A stretch of DNA of 64,000 nucleotides from Ampullimonas aquatilis (GTDB lineage: Bacteria; Pseudomonadota; Gammaproteobacteria; Burkholderiales; Burkholderiaceae_D), in the NCBI RefSeq assembly GCF_049675895.1, contig NZ_CP183834.1:2170001-2234000 (forward strand), written 5' to 3'. A program made the position numbers and the translations under genes. The notes under the pieces were generated by a model, which searched no databases, was not told the origin of the DNA, and was given only the letters and a program-made list of their open reading frames with translations. Within the stretch, counting starts at the first letter, position 1, and every line of letters starts with the position of its first letter. This document shows, in pieces, positions 1 through 9,114 of this stretch.

Positions 1-179
1 ATAATCATGTGAGCAGCCTCAAGGTACAGATTGGCCGACGAAGCAATCAGCAGGTTGAAATCATTGCCGGTCTGCCCGAGGGTACGATCGTGGCACTCAA
101 CGGTGCAGGCTTTCTCAATGATGGTGACCTGGTCAAGATCAATAATGCCGCAACGGTCAGCGAACCAGTCAAGCGTTGA
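1..179 (+). CDS. RND efflux periplasmic adaptor (HlyD/MFP family), C-terminal end only
   Basis: The 5' end lies outside the window. The frame starting at base 3 is open and ends with TGA at 177-179, giving about 58 residues. The readable tail (KVQIGRR...VEIIAGLPEGTIVAL...GFLNDGDLVKI) matches the final beta-barrel and membrane-proximal part of membrane-fusion proteins that couple inner-membrane RND pumps to an outer-membrane channel. An RND pump gene follows 161 bases later on the same strand, the usual adaptor-pump order, so both are probably one operon. Substrate cannot be told from this fragment. Confidence 0.8.
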   Translation, partial: NHVSSLKVQIGRRSNQQVEIIAGLPEGTIVALNGAGFLNDGDLVKINNAATVSEPVKR

Positions 180-340
180 TGCACCAATCATCAAGTCTTG
201 ACTTGCCCTTAAGTACCTAACAAGGCATCGTCACAAAGCGTTCTCTATTACGTTGTCATATTAATCACCCCTGCTACCTTGCCAAGCCACGTGCGGCAGC
301 AAGACAAAACATCAGGCAAACCAGGAAAACTAGGCAAGGC

Positions 341-3300
341 ATGAATTTCTCCTCGCTCTCCATCAAACATCCCGTTCCAGCGATTCTGCTGTTTTTGCTG
401 CTGACACTGGCCGGTCTGCTCGGCTTTAAAAGCATGGGTATTCAGGACTTTCCCGATGTGGAAATGCCGGTAGTCACAGTCAGCGCGCAATTGCCCGGTG
501 CCGCACCAGCCACACTCGAAACCGAAGTGGCGCGCAAGCTTGAAAATAGTATTGCCACCCTGTCACGCATTAAAAAAATCACCACCACCATACTCGATGG
601 TGAAGTCACCATTGCGATTGAATTTGAACTCGAAAAAAATCTGACTGAAGCCGAAAGTGATGTGCGCAGTGCTGTCAGCCAGATTCGCGCCGATTTGCCG
701 GCAGACCTGCGTGAACCCATCGTCAGCCGGATCACCACGTCGGGCTTGCCCGTCATCACCGGTACGGTGGCGTCAGACCAACTTGATGAAGAAGCCCTGA
801 GCTGGCTGGTGGATGATGCGATTGCCCGCCGTCTGCTGGCCATCAAAGGTGTCGGCAAAGTCAAACGCGTAGGCGGCCTGACACGCGAAGTCTGGATCGA
901 ACTTGACCCGATCCGTATGGCAGCACTCAAAGTCAGCGCACTGGATATATCGCGCCAGTTACGGCAAGCTCAACTCGAAGCACCCGCGGGTCGAGGTGAT
1001 GTGGGTGGCGTGGTACAAACCGTACGGACCGTGGCCACCACGGCTTCCGCCGAAGAACTGGCCAATCTGGACATGGCATTGCCCGATGGCAGACAGATTC
1101 GCTTAAGCCAGATTGCCAATGTGCATGACACCACCGGCGAGCGACGTTCGTTGGCACTCTACGATGGCAAGCCGGTTGTGGCCTTTGAAGTAACCCGTTC
1201 ACGCGGCGCCAGTGAAGTGCTTGTTGCCAGTGGTGTGCGTCAGGCTTTTGTTGAATTACGCAATCAATACCCTGATGTAAAAATTGACGAAGCCATTGAA
1301 AACGACAGCGCCATCAAAGAAGGTTTTGATGGCTCAATGACCTTGCTGTATGAAGGTGCCTTGCTCGCCGTGATTGTGGTCTGGTGCTTTTTGCGCGATA
1401 ACCGCGCCACCTTTGTGTCGGCCATGGCGCTGCCACTCAGTGTGATTCCCTGCTTTTTAGGCATGGCCATGCTCGGTTTTACACTCAATGGCATTACCTT
1501 GCTGGCTTTGTCATTAGTGGTCGGAATTCTGGTCGATGATGCGATTGTCGAAATTGAAAATATTTCACGTCATCTGCGCATGGGCAAGAGTGCCTATCAG
1601 GCCGCCATGGAAGCCGCTGATGAAATTGGCATGGCAGTGATTGCCACCACTTTTACTCTGGTGGCAGTGTTCATGCCCACTGCTTTCATGTCGGGCGTGA
1701 CCGGACGATTTTTCAAACAGTTTGGCTGGACGGCGGTATTGGCGATTCTGGCATCGCTACTGGTCGCCCGCTTGATTACACCCATGATGGCCGCCTACAT
1801 GATGAAAGACAGTCAGCATCATGAAGAACAGGATGGTCGTGTGATGCGCTGGTACTTGCACAGCGTGCGCTGGTGTTTGTCACATCGGCTGATCACCTGT
1901 CTGGCTGCCGGCCTGTTCTTTGTCGGGTCGATGGCCTTGATCCCATTGCTGCCGAAGGGCTTTGTGCCAGCATCAGATCGCATGCAGACCTATATCAATA
2001 TTGAACTGCCCCCCGGTTCATCTTTGGAGCAGACGCGTATTGCGGCCGAAAATGCTCGACTGGCTTTGGCCAACATCAGCGACATCAAACATGTCTTCAG
2101 CTCGATTGGTGGTGGCTCCAGCGGTGACGGCTTTTCTCCTGGTGCAGCGGCGGAAGCACGCCGCGCCGTCCTGACGGTACGCACCTCTCATCACAGTGAG
2201 CGGCCTTATCGACTCAGCGCCATTGAAAAAGCAATTCGCACCCGCATGGCTGATCAACCCGGCGTCAAGGTGACTGTCGGTACGGCCGAAATTGGCACCA
2301 AGATGCAATTGATATTGAAAAGTGATGACCCTGCCCGCCTGGCCGAAGCCGCACACTCAGTAGAACAGGATCTTCGGAAATTAAATAATGTCGGCAACAT
2401 CAGCTCCAGCGCCAGCCTGGTACGACCCGAAATTATCGTACGTCCCGACTTTGCACGTGCCGCTGATATGGGTGTGACTGCCGCCAGCATCAGCGATACG
2501 CTGCGCATTGCCACCTCGGGTGACTATGATATGGAGCTGGCCAAGCTCAATCTGGCGCAACGTCAGGTGCCTATCCGCGTACAGCTACCGCTCTCGCAAC
2601 GGACTGATCTGGACACCCTGGCGCATCTGTATGTACCAGGTAAAAATGGTGCCGTGCTGCTAACCAATGTGGCTAGCCTGACTATTGAAAGTGGTCCGGC
2701 ACAGATTGATCGACTCAATCGCTTACGCAATGTCACGCTCGATGTGGAGCTTGGTGAGCGCCAGCTTGGCGATGTCTATGCCGAAGCGCTGCAACTGCCC
2801 TCGCTGAAAAACTTGCCTGCTGGTGTGCAACTGGCTGAGTCGGGCGATACCGAAGTGATGCAGGAACTCTTCTCCAGTTTTGGTACTGCCATGGCAATTG
2901 GTGTGCTCTGTATCTACATGGTGCTGGTACTGCTGTTTCATGACTTTCTTCAACCGCTCACCATTCTGGCCGCCCTGCCGCTGTCAATTGGTGGTGCCTT
3001 TGTATTGTTGCTGCTGACTGGCAACAGCTTTTCCATGCCATCGCTGATTGGCTTGTTGATGCTGATGGGAATTGTCACCAAAAACTCCATCTTGCTGGTG
3101 GAATACGCCATCGTCGCACGAGAAGGTTTGCATGGTGGCACACCGATGAACCGCTTTGATGCCCTGGTCGATGCCTGCCACAAGCGCGCGCGCCCCATCA
3201 TTATGACTACCTTGGCAATGGGCGCTGGCATGATGCCGGTTGCCATGGGCTGGGGCAAGGCCGACCCAAGCTTTAACTCACCGATGGCGATTGCCGTGAT

Positions 3301-3466
3301 TGGTGGGCTGATCACCTCCACCATGCTAAGCCTGCTGGTCGTGCCCGCCGTCTTTACTTATGTCGATGATCTGGAGCATGGCCTCGGCTGGCTGGTCAAA
3401 AAACTACGCAGTCATCATGGCAACCCAACCCAGACGACTGCGGCAAGTTCAAAAGATTTGCTTTAA
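341..3466 (+). CDS. RND multidrug/solute efflux pump permease (HAE1/AcrB-like)
   Basis: A 1041-residue inner-membrane proton-driven exporter of the AcrB type, working with the adaptor upstream. Its length is typical of the family. It starts with the usual short cytoplasmic helix and TM1 (NFSSLSIKHPVPAILLF). The proton-relay pair is visible in VGILVDDAIVEIEN (about residues 395-410) and the partner lysine in GIVTKNSILLVEYA (about 910). The porter-domain signature FPDVEMPVVTV near residue 36 is typical of this group. The start at 341 follows an AGGCAA stretch. No regulator or outer-membrane channel gene is adjacent in the window. Specificity (drugs, solvents) is not readable; hydrocarbon or biocide export would be a guess. 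Confidence 0.93.
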   Translation: MNFSSLSIKHPVPAILLFLLLTLAGLLGFKSMGIQDFPDVEMPVVTVSAQLPGAAPATLETEVARKLENSIATLSRIKKITTTILDGEVTIAIEFELEKNLTEAESDVRSAVSQIRADLPADLREPIVSRITTSGLPVITGTVASDQLDEEALSWLVDDAIARRLLAIKGVGKVKRVGGLTREVWIELDPIRMAALKVSALDISRQLRQAQLEAPAGRGDVGGVVQTVRTVATTASAEELANLDMALPDGRQIRLSQIANVHDTTGERRSLALYDGKPVVAFEVTRSRGASEVLVASGVRQAFVELRNQYPDVKIDEAIENDSAIKEGFDGSMTLLYEGALLAVIVVWCFLRDNRATFVSAMALPLSVIPCFLGMAMLGFTLNGITLLALSLVVGILVDDAIVEIENISRHLRMGKSAYQAAMEAADEIGMAVIATTFTLVAVFMPTAFMSGVTGRFFKQFGWTAVLAILASLLVARLITPMMAAYMMKDSQHHEEQDGRVMRWYLHSVRWCLSHRLITCLAAGLFFVGSMALIPLLPKGFVPASDRMQTYINIELPPGSSLEQTRIAAENARLALANISDIKHVFSSIGGGSSGDGFSPGAAAEARRAVLTVRTSHHSERPYRLSAIEKAIRTRMADQPGVKVTVGTAEIGTKMQLILKSDDPARLAEAAHSVEQDLRKLNNVGNISSSASLVRPEIIVRPDFARAADMGVTAASISDTLRIATSGDYDMELAKLNLAQRQVPIRVQLPLSQRTDLDTLAHLYVPGKNGAVLLTNVASLTIESGPAQIDRLNRLRNVTLDVELGERQLGDVYAEALQLPSLKNLPAGVQLAESGDTEVMQELFSSFGTAMAIGVLCIYMVLVLLFHDFLQPLTILAALPLSIGGAFVLLLLTGNSFSMPSLIGLLMLMGIVTKNSILLVEYAIVAREGLHGGTPMNRFDALVDACHKRARPIIMTTLAMGAGMMPVAMGWGKADPSFNSPMAIAVIGGLITSTMLSLLVVPAVFTYVDDLEHGLGWLVKKLRSHHGNPTQTTAASSKDLL

Positions 3467-3827
3467 GCCAACTGTTTGAAACAACAAATATTGAAAATTC
3501 AAATCAGCTACATCAAAAACATTGTCGAGCTTCTTTGTTCTGATACGCTGTTGACCAGCATCATCGCCTAAAAATATACACCCTAAGTGTATTTATTTAC
3601 AAGCAATATATTAGCACTTAACAAGCCAATTATTAAATATACTCCTTTAATTTATTAAAAATCAGCAGGTTTTATGAGGGGCGAATTACAGCTATTCTGC
3701 ATCCTTGAGCTTTCCTCTCCCATTTGCAATCAGGTCAGATGGTGAGACGATAACCACATAAACCGAATCCCATGTCTCAATTAACACAGCCGTCATCCCC
3801 ACCTTTACACCTATACCCAGTCTGAGT
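3467..3827. other. AT-rich intergenic stretch with a small inverted repeat
   Basis: I see no gene in this gap between two convergent genes. At 3576-3592 the arms ATACAC and GTGTAT flank a 5-base loop and are followed by an AT-rich run, so the site could be a weak terminator for the pump gene. The stem is short and not GC-rich. Nothing else stands out. Confidence 0.4.
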
Positions 3828-4262
3828 TTATTGCCCTTTATAAAGATCCACTAACATCTGGTAGGTGACCGTGCCAATCGGCTGAAGGTTGTCATCAAGC
3901 AGCTCATAAAGATCCTCCTTATCGTCCGGACGAATGCTGAAATAAACAATCGTGTCATGCTCTCCACCACCTTCACGATGAGGTTTCTCACTGGCTGGCG
4001 AGACTGTCAGACTGGCAGTCGATCTTCTTTCGCGGAGTTTGCCGTCTGTTTCATAAATCAGATGCTCACCCTGTACCACAAAGGTGTGATTAAGCACCAG
4101 GTGACGATGCAACACGATCTGTTCATTAGCGGGCAATTTAAACAAGACATCAACCACCCTTCGCTTCTCATCAATATTTAAAATACTGAAGTGAAAACTC
4201 GGTACAAACTCACCAAATCGTTTCCATTGAATGGTGCTGTCGTCAAACTGATGCAAAGTCAT
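3828..4262 (-). CDS. Small cupin-fold protein
   Basis: A 144-residue soluble protein. The central part has a cupin motif 1 look: a hydrophobic strand, then HRHLVLNHTFVVQGEH (about residues 53-68), whose histidines and glutamate are in the metal-ligand pattern G(X)nHXH...E/G. This resembles ChrR-type or small single-domain cupins. An AGGAG stretch sits just upstream of the ATG at 4262, supporting that start. It is a lone gene facing the RND operon. Function is unknown; members of this fold include dioxygenases, isomerases and sensors, and no feature decides between them. Confidence 0.7.
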   Translation of the reverse strand: MTLHQFDDSTIQWKRFGEFVPSFHFSILNIDEKRRVVDVLFKLPANEQIVLHRHLVLNHTFVVQGEHLIYETDGKLRERRSTASLTVSPASEKPHREGGGEHDTIVYFSIRPDDKEDLYELLDDNLQPIGTVTYQMLVDLYKGQ

Positions 4263-4587
4263 TTCAGTATCTCCTATTGAATTGTTATTGGCTTACTGCC
4301 AACACCATTAGACGTGAACCTTGCTAGCAGTGAACAGGGGATTAACCATCCATACACAAGGGAATTTGCCCGCATTTATCTCATTATTGTCATGAGTGGA
4401 TGATTCATACGATTGCTGAGCGGTAACCCTTGAGAATGACATCAAGAGCAGAATGAAATTGCTTCTTAAATTTGAATACCAGTGGCAAGGCTTGTCTTGG
4501 CGACGAGTAATGATAGCCGTCGTACCAAATAGCTATCGAGTCGTTCACCCGCATATTAAGTGGCGACTATATGATTGAAATATGAAC
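4263..4587. other. Intergenic stretch without recognisable features
   Basis: About 325 bases between two minus-strand genes. I found no open frame with a plausible start, no RNA gene and no strong hairpin. It presumably holds the promoter of the cupin gene. Confidence 0.4.
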
Positions 4588-5694
4588 TTATTGTTTAGCT
4601 GACTGTAAAGGCAACATTGGCTCAGGAAGCGTCTTTTGATATGTGTTTTCAACAATCCGGGTCATGATTCTGGCAAACGGTTTTGGATCCGTAAAAAATA
4701 CAAAGTGACCGGCGTTGGGTAAAACAAAAGACCCTTTCTGTGGTGCTTTCAACGCACTGACATAAGCATCAATCAAGACCAGTGGCGTGACATGATCATG
4801 TTCACCGGTGATGAAATAAACCGGCACCTGAAAACCAATGGTCGGATCAGGCGCTTTCAACCGCCAGAAATTTTCACCTTCGTTATTCGCCAATTGCTCC
4901 AATGAAAATGACATGCCCCGAACAAACCGGCTAATGTCCAGCAAACTATATTCTTTTGCCTTGAGCATGGCCATCACAAAGGGATAAGGGCCCGTTTCAC
5001 CCTCTAACATGCCGCCATATTCCCATAACAATGAGTACTTGGTATTCATACCTTGTACCGTGTTTTTGTAAGGGGGATCACCTATCTCGCTAAGTTGTTT
5101 GAGTGCCTTTTCATTGTGCTCGACCTTGGCACGCTCAGTCACAAAATTGTGCGATAACTGCTCTTGTTGAACCAGATCAATCATCTGTCCGGTGCCAATA
5201 TAAGCATACAGATTTTCCGGATGCTGCTGCGCTTCGGCCAAACCCAGATACGTGCCCCAAGAATGCCCCAACAGATAAATCTTGTCCCGCTGGAAACGCT
5301 GCCGCAACCAGAGTACCAGCTCATGTGTATCGGCTTCAAACTGCGCCACCGTCATTGATGAAGCTGACGTATTGGGAAACGATTTGCCACTACCGCGCTG
5401 GTCCCATTGCACGACCACAAAGTGTTTTTCCAACTCGCTTTGAAAAGCATTCGCCAGACCAATATATGGGCTTCCCGGACCACCATGCAAAAATAACAGG
5501 ACAGGATTATTCTTATTGACACCACGCACCAACAACCACTGCTCACTACCACCCAAAGTGATCGGCGCCAACTGAGCAATGCTCTCCGTTGCAATGACAC
5601 CGGATGTCTCTTTAAAAATTTCCGTACGGGTAGAGCAGGCTTGCAAACACAATTCCAGAAAAAGAAAACCTAGTAAACGAATGGAAAGTTGCAT
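4588..5694 (-). CDS. Lipoprotein alpha/beta hydrolase, proline-iminopeptidase-like
   Basis: A 368-residue hydrolase of the S33 / proline iminopeptidase branch of the alpha/beta fold. The N-terminus is a lipoprotein signal with lipobox LQAC and lipidated Cys20, so the enzyme should be membrane-anchored, probably periplasmic. HGGPG at 70-74 forms the oxyanion hole typical of S33 peptidases. The nucleophile elbow is GHSWG with Ser144. The acid and base are likely in the ITGEHDH and LPNAGHF segments near the C-terminus. Substrate (peptide, amide or ester) is not decided by these motifs. It is a single gene, separated by 64 bases from rlmD upstream on the same strand. Confidence 0.88.
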   Translation of the reverse strand: MQLSIRLLGFLFLELCLQACSTRTEIFKETSGVIATESIAQLAPITLGGSEQWLLVRGVNKNNPVLLFLHGGPGSPYIGLANAFQSELEKHFVVVQWDQRGSGKSFPNTSASSMTVAQFEADTHELVLWLRQRFQRDKIYLLGHSWGTYLGLAEAQQHPENLYAYIGTGQMIDLVQQEQLSHNFVTERAKVEHNEKALKQLSEIGDPPYKNTVQGMNTKYSLLWEYGGMLEGETGPYPFVMAMLKAKEYSLLDISRFVRGMSFSLEQLANNEGENFWRLKAPDPTIGFQVPVYFITGEHDHVTPLVLIDAYVSALKAPQKGSFVLPNAGHFVFFTDPKPFARIMTRIVENTYQKTLPEPMLPLQSAKQ

Positions 5695-5758
5695 GCCAAT
5701 TATTTGAAATTTAATTTCATAACAACTTACTTAATTGAAAATTTGCAAATCAACCAGA

Positions 5759-7198
5759 TCACATCTGTCTCTGCGGCGGCTCAAACACCGCAATTGATTC
5801 CACATGCGAGGTATGCGGAAACATATTGATGATACCAGTGCTGCGCAAGCGCCAACCTGCTTCATTGACCAGAATGGCAGCATCACGCGCCAGGGTTGAA
5901 GGACTGCAGGAAACATAAACCAGCCGTTTGGGCAGACCGGCAAAACCACCGCGCGTCAAATCTGAAAGAGCCTTGGCCACGGCCTGGGCACCTTCCCGTG
6001 GCGGGTCAATCAACATCTTCTCAAAGGAGCCAAGACGAGCAAGCTCTTCGGCAGTGATTTCAAACAAATTACGTACGGCAAATTCCACCTTATTGGCGAG
6101 GCCGTTATGCACGGCATTGTCCCTGGCACGTTGGGTCAAGCTCTCCAGGCCTTCCAGTCCGACCACCGATTTAGCCAAGGTGGCCAAAGGTAAAGTAAAG
6201 TTACCCAGACCACAAAACAGATCCAGCACCCGTTCATTGGCTTGCACATCAAGCAGGCGCAAAGCACGACTGATCATGGTGCGATTGATGGCATGATTGA
6301 CCTGAGTAAAATCAATCGGCTTGAATGGCATGGTGACACCAAACTCCGGCAAGGTATAAGTGAGCTGTACACCTTGTGGGTAAAACAGAAAGGCGCTTTC
6401 CGGCCCTTTGGGTTGCTGCCAGATTTGCACTGCAAAACGGTCTGCAAAAACCTTCAGACGAGCCTCATCGTCCTTGCGCCAAGCTTGTAAATTGCGAAAC
6501 ACCAAGGCGATGGTGAGCTTGCCGTCACTGATACCCACACCAAATTCAATTTGTGGAATCCGCTCCCTGATGGTAAGTGAATTGATCAGGTCACGTAGCG
6601 GCATGAGTAAAGCAGACAAGGCTGGTGGCAAGACCGCGCAGCTATGAATATCGGCCACAAAGCTGCTTTTTCTTTCATGAAACCCAATCAGCACCGTGGC
6701 TTTTTTGGCCACATAACGCACCGCCAGTCGACCACGAAAACGATAACCCCAGAAGGGCCCATGAATTGGCCTCAGCATGGTTTCTGGCTTGGTCTTGCCA
6801 ATATGCGCCAGACTATCTTCCAGAACGCGCTGCTTGATGGCAACCTGCGCAGTGGCTTCCAGGTGTTGCATACTGCAACCACCACATAAATCAAAATGCT
6901 CGCAGCGTGGTTTGACACGCATTACGCTGGGCTTGGAGATTTGCAGAGCCTCGGCGATCTCGTAATTTTTTTTGCTGCGCAGCGTGTTGTAGGTGACTAT
7001 CTCACCGAGCAAGGCACCCTCGACAAAAATCACCTTGCCATTGGCATGCGCGACACCCCGTGCCTCCATATCCAATGATTCAATTTTTAAGGTACCGGGA
7101 CGCTCATCATCTTGATTTGAATCGTCAAGTTTGGCACTGGATGCGGCTGCAATCTGCCAGTGATCGGATGGATTACTAACAGTCGTGACCGTTGTCAT
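5759..7198 (-). CDS. rlmD: 23S rRNA (uracil-5)-methyltransferase RlmD
   Basis: Methylates U1939 of 23S rRNA using SAM. Visible in order: an N-terminal TRAM-like RNA-binding domain (IESLDMEARGVAHANGKVIFVEGALLGE begins it), an iron-sulfur site CEHFDLCGGC near residue 100, the SAM motif VLDLFCGLGNFTLPL near 325, the IDPPREGA motif and the nucleophile/Cys motif YVSCSPSTLARD near 430. I choose the ATG at 7198 (479 aa) because GAAGAGGTG precedes it at proper spacing. The frame is open further upstream to ATGs at 7255 and 7300, which would overlap the exonuclease gene and add residues with no family match. It lies 32 bases after the exonuclease gene, probably in the same transcript. Confidence 0.95.
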   Translation of the reverse strand: MTTVTTVSNPSDHWQIAAASSAKLDDSNQDDERPGTLKIESLDMEARGVAHANGKVIFVEGALLGEIVTYNTLRSKKNYEIAEALQISKPSVMRVKPRCEHFDLCGGCSMQHLEATAQVAIKQRVLEDSLAHIGKTKPETMLRPIHGPFWGYRFRGRLAVRYVAKKATVLIGFHERKSSFVADIHSCAVLPPALSALLMPLRDLINSLTIRERIPQIEFGVGISDGKLTIALVFRNLQAWRKDDEARLKVFADRFAVQIWQQPKGPESAFLFYPQGVQLTYTLPEFGVTMPFKPIDFTQVNHAINRTMISRALRLLDVQANERVLDLFCGLGNFTLPLATLAKSVVGLEGLESLTQRARDNAVHNGLANKVEFAVRNLFEITAEELARLGSFEKMLIDPPREGAQAVAKALSDLTRGGFAGLPKRLVYVSCSPSTLARDAAILVNEAGWRLRSTGIINMFPHTSHVESIAVFEPPQRQM

Positions 7199-7230
7199 GG
7201 GCACCTCTTCCGCCGATGGGGACGAGGAAT

Positions 7231-8031
7231 TCAATTCGGATTGCTGACTTGCCATGCAGAGAGATATTCCTGTAAATGCGGCGCGGTGCCCGTCGCACAA
7301 TCCTGCTCCAGGGTTGCACGTACCAGCGCAATTTCCTGATCATATTCAATTCGCGAAAAACCGCCGCGCATGAGTTGAAAACGACAATAAACCAAATAGG
7401 TGTTGAGCACATCAGTCTCGCAATAATTGCGAATCGTGGCCAGTTCACCAGCCTGATAAGCATCCCAGACTTTGGAACCATCCATGCCGAGCTTGCCAGG
7501 AAAGCCGCAGAGCTTGGCCAGATCATCCAGCGGGGCATTGGCACGCGGACTATACATGGCCAACAGGTCCATCAAATCAAGATGACGCATGTGATAGCGG
7601 CTGATGTAGTTGTTCCACTTGTAATCACGGTCGTCCTCCCCCATGTCCCAATACTTGCTCGCCACCACACCATTGACCAAGCCCCGATAATGCAAGACCG
7701 GCAAATCAAAACCACCACCATTCCATGACACCAGTTGCGGCGCGTGTTTTTCAATCAGATCAAAAAACTCGCTGATCAATTCGCCTTCGCTACTTTGCAA
7801 ATTACCCAGCGACTTGACACGCAAACCACGATCACCCCGCAATACACAGGAAATCGCACAGACTCGTTGCACATGATGCTGCAAAAAATTGGAGCCCGTC
7901 TTTTCCTGACGCGCTGCAAAAGCCTGCTCGGCCACCTGGGTATCGGGCATATCGGCAGGCAAATCAAGCAAGGTGCGCAAGCCGGTCACATCCGGAATCG
8001 TTTCAATGTCAAAGACCAGAACAGGAATCAC
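7231..8031 (-). CDS. Predicted 3'-5' exonuclease, PolB-like DEDDy family
   Basis: A 266-residue protein with the three exonuclease motifs of the DEDD superfamily: DIET near the N-terminus (Exo I), NGGGFDLPVL in the middle (Exo II) and YCETDVLNTY near residue 205 (Exo III, with the tyrosine-type spacing). This matches the bacterial family described as a predicted 3'-5' exonuclease related to the proofreading domain of family B polymerases, and it is a stand-alone domain here. The start codon is GTG at 8031. It sits between nlpD and rlmD on the same strand. The cellular role is unproven in the family; single-strand DNA or RNA trimming is inferred from the motifs only. Confidence 0.87.
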   Translation of the reverse strand: MIPVLVFDIETIPDVTGLRTLLDLPADMPDTQVAEQAFAARQEKTGSNFLQHHVQRVCAISCVLRGDRGLRVKSLGNLQSSEGELISEFFDLIEKHAPQLVSWNGGGFDLPVLHYRGLVNGVVASKYWDMGEDDRDYKWNNYISRYHMRHLDLMDLLAMYSPRANAPLDDLAKLCGFPGKLGMDGSKVWDAYQAGELATIRNYCETDVLNTYLVYCRFQLMRGGFSRIEYDQEIALVRATLEQDCATGTAPHLQEYLSAWQVSNPN

Positions 8032-8072
8032 GGCAGCTCGCTTGATTGAATGAAAAGTTTTTGCTATGGCAA

Positions 8073-9014
8073 TTAACGGACAGGCAACAACTTGGCCGGA
8101 TCGATTGGCTTACCCTGATTGCGAATCTCAAAATGCAGCTTGCTGCGATCGGTTTCGGTTGATCCCATCTCGGCTATTTTTTGCGATTTCTTGACAGTCT
8201 CACCTTCCTTCACCAACAGGGCTTTGTTATGTCCATACGCCGACAGATAGCCATTGCTGTGCTTGATGATGATCAGATTGCCATAGCCACGTGGCCCATT
8301 ACCGGCAAACATCACCTTGCCATCGGCTGCGGCAAAAATGGGGGAACCCTCCTTATCGGCAATATCAATCCCTTTGGTCTTGGCCTCTTCAAATTCGGTA
8401 ATCACCTTGCCATTGGCCGGCCATTGCCAGTCTATGGGTTCAATCGTGGTCGTTGTACTTGGTGTAGCAGGCACAGTCGGTGCCGCAACGGGCGGTACGA
8501 CAGGAGCAACCACAATCGGGGTTGTCGTATTGCTGGTTGGCGTAGAAACCGTTGGCGCAACGGTTTGCGCAGCTGGTAATGACCCACCCTTCAAAGGTTG
8601 GCCATTACTGCCCAAAGGACGTGCCTCCAGTGCCGATGAGCGAATCGGCGCAGAAGAGACAACGGCGCCACCTTCCGGCGGTGTTACCCGCAATACCTGA
8701 TCGACCTTGAGGTCAGATGGGCCTTGCAGATTGTTCCAGTTAAGCAGGTCGGTATAGTTGACACCATAGTCCAGAGCAATCCGGTAAATTGTGTCACCTT
8801 TTTTAACGGTATGAAAACCGCCTTTGCCAGCTCCAGGTGTAGCTGACGTAGCCGCGCCCGGGCGCAATACCGAAGCGGGCAAAGGCGTATTACGATCAAT
8901 ACTGCGATCAATAATTGGCGCTGAGGTCATTGGCGTAGAGCAGGCCGACAAGACGACCAGTACAGCCACCATGGCAGCAGTTGATAACCAGGCTGGGCAG
9001 GCTTTATGTTTCAT
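8073..9014 (-). CDS. nlpD: NlpD-like murein hydrolase activator (LysM plus degenerate M23)
   Basis: A 313-residue outer-membrane lipoprotein that should act in septal peptidoglycan splitting by activating an amidase. From the ATG at 9014: signal peptide with lipobox LSAC and Cys25, a LysM domain around residues 67-111 (FHTVKKGDTIYRIALDYGVN), a Pro/Thr/Val-rich linker, then an M23/LytM domain around 215-312 (KGIDIADKEGSPIFAAADGK ... YGNLIIIKHSNGYLSAYGHN ... LHFEIRNQG). The first metal-ligand histidine of active M23 enzymes is missing (KGID), as in E. coli NlpD, so it is likely an activator rather than a hydrolase. A TTG at 9023 has AAAGGA at ideal spacing and may be the true start. pcm and surE lie upstream. 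Confidence 0.92.
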   Translation of the reverse strand: MKHKACPAWLSTAAMVAVLVVLSACSTPMTSAPIIDRSIDRNTPLPASVLRPGAATSATPGAGKGGFHTVKKGDTIYRIALDYGVNYTDLLNWNNLQGPSDLKVDQVLRVTPPEGGAVVSSAPIRSSALEARPLGSNGQPLKGGSLPAAQTVAPTVSTPTSNTTTPIVVAPVVPPVAAPTVPATPSTTTTIEPIDWQWPANGKVITEFEEAKTKGIDIADKEGSPIFAAADGKVMFAGNGPRGYGNLIIIKHSNGYLSAYGHNKALLVKEGETVKKSQKIAEMGSTETDRSKLHFEIRNQGKPIDPAKLLPVR

Positions 9015-9114
9015 CAAATTCAAACTGTTGTCCTTTATTTTGATAGGCATTCGGGCATATTGCCATCTCAGCAAGCGATCAGTGATTCAGGCAGGCTTCA
9101 ATCAGCCCGAGCAA

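Noticed and set aside
7199..7300. N-terminal extension of RlmD to 7300
   Set aside because: It overlaps the exonuclease gene and adds residues unlike the family; the ATG at 7198 has a good ribosome-binding site.
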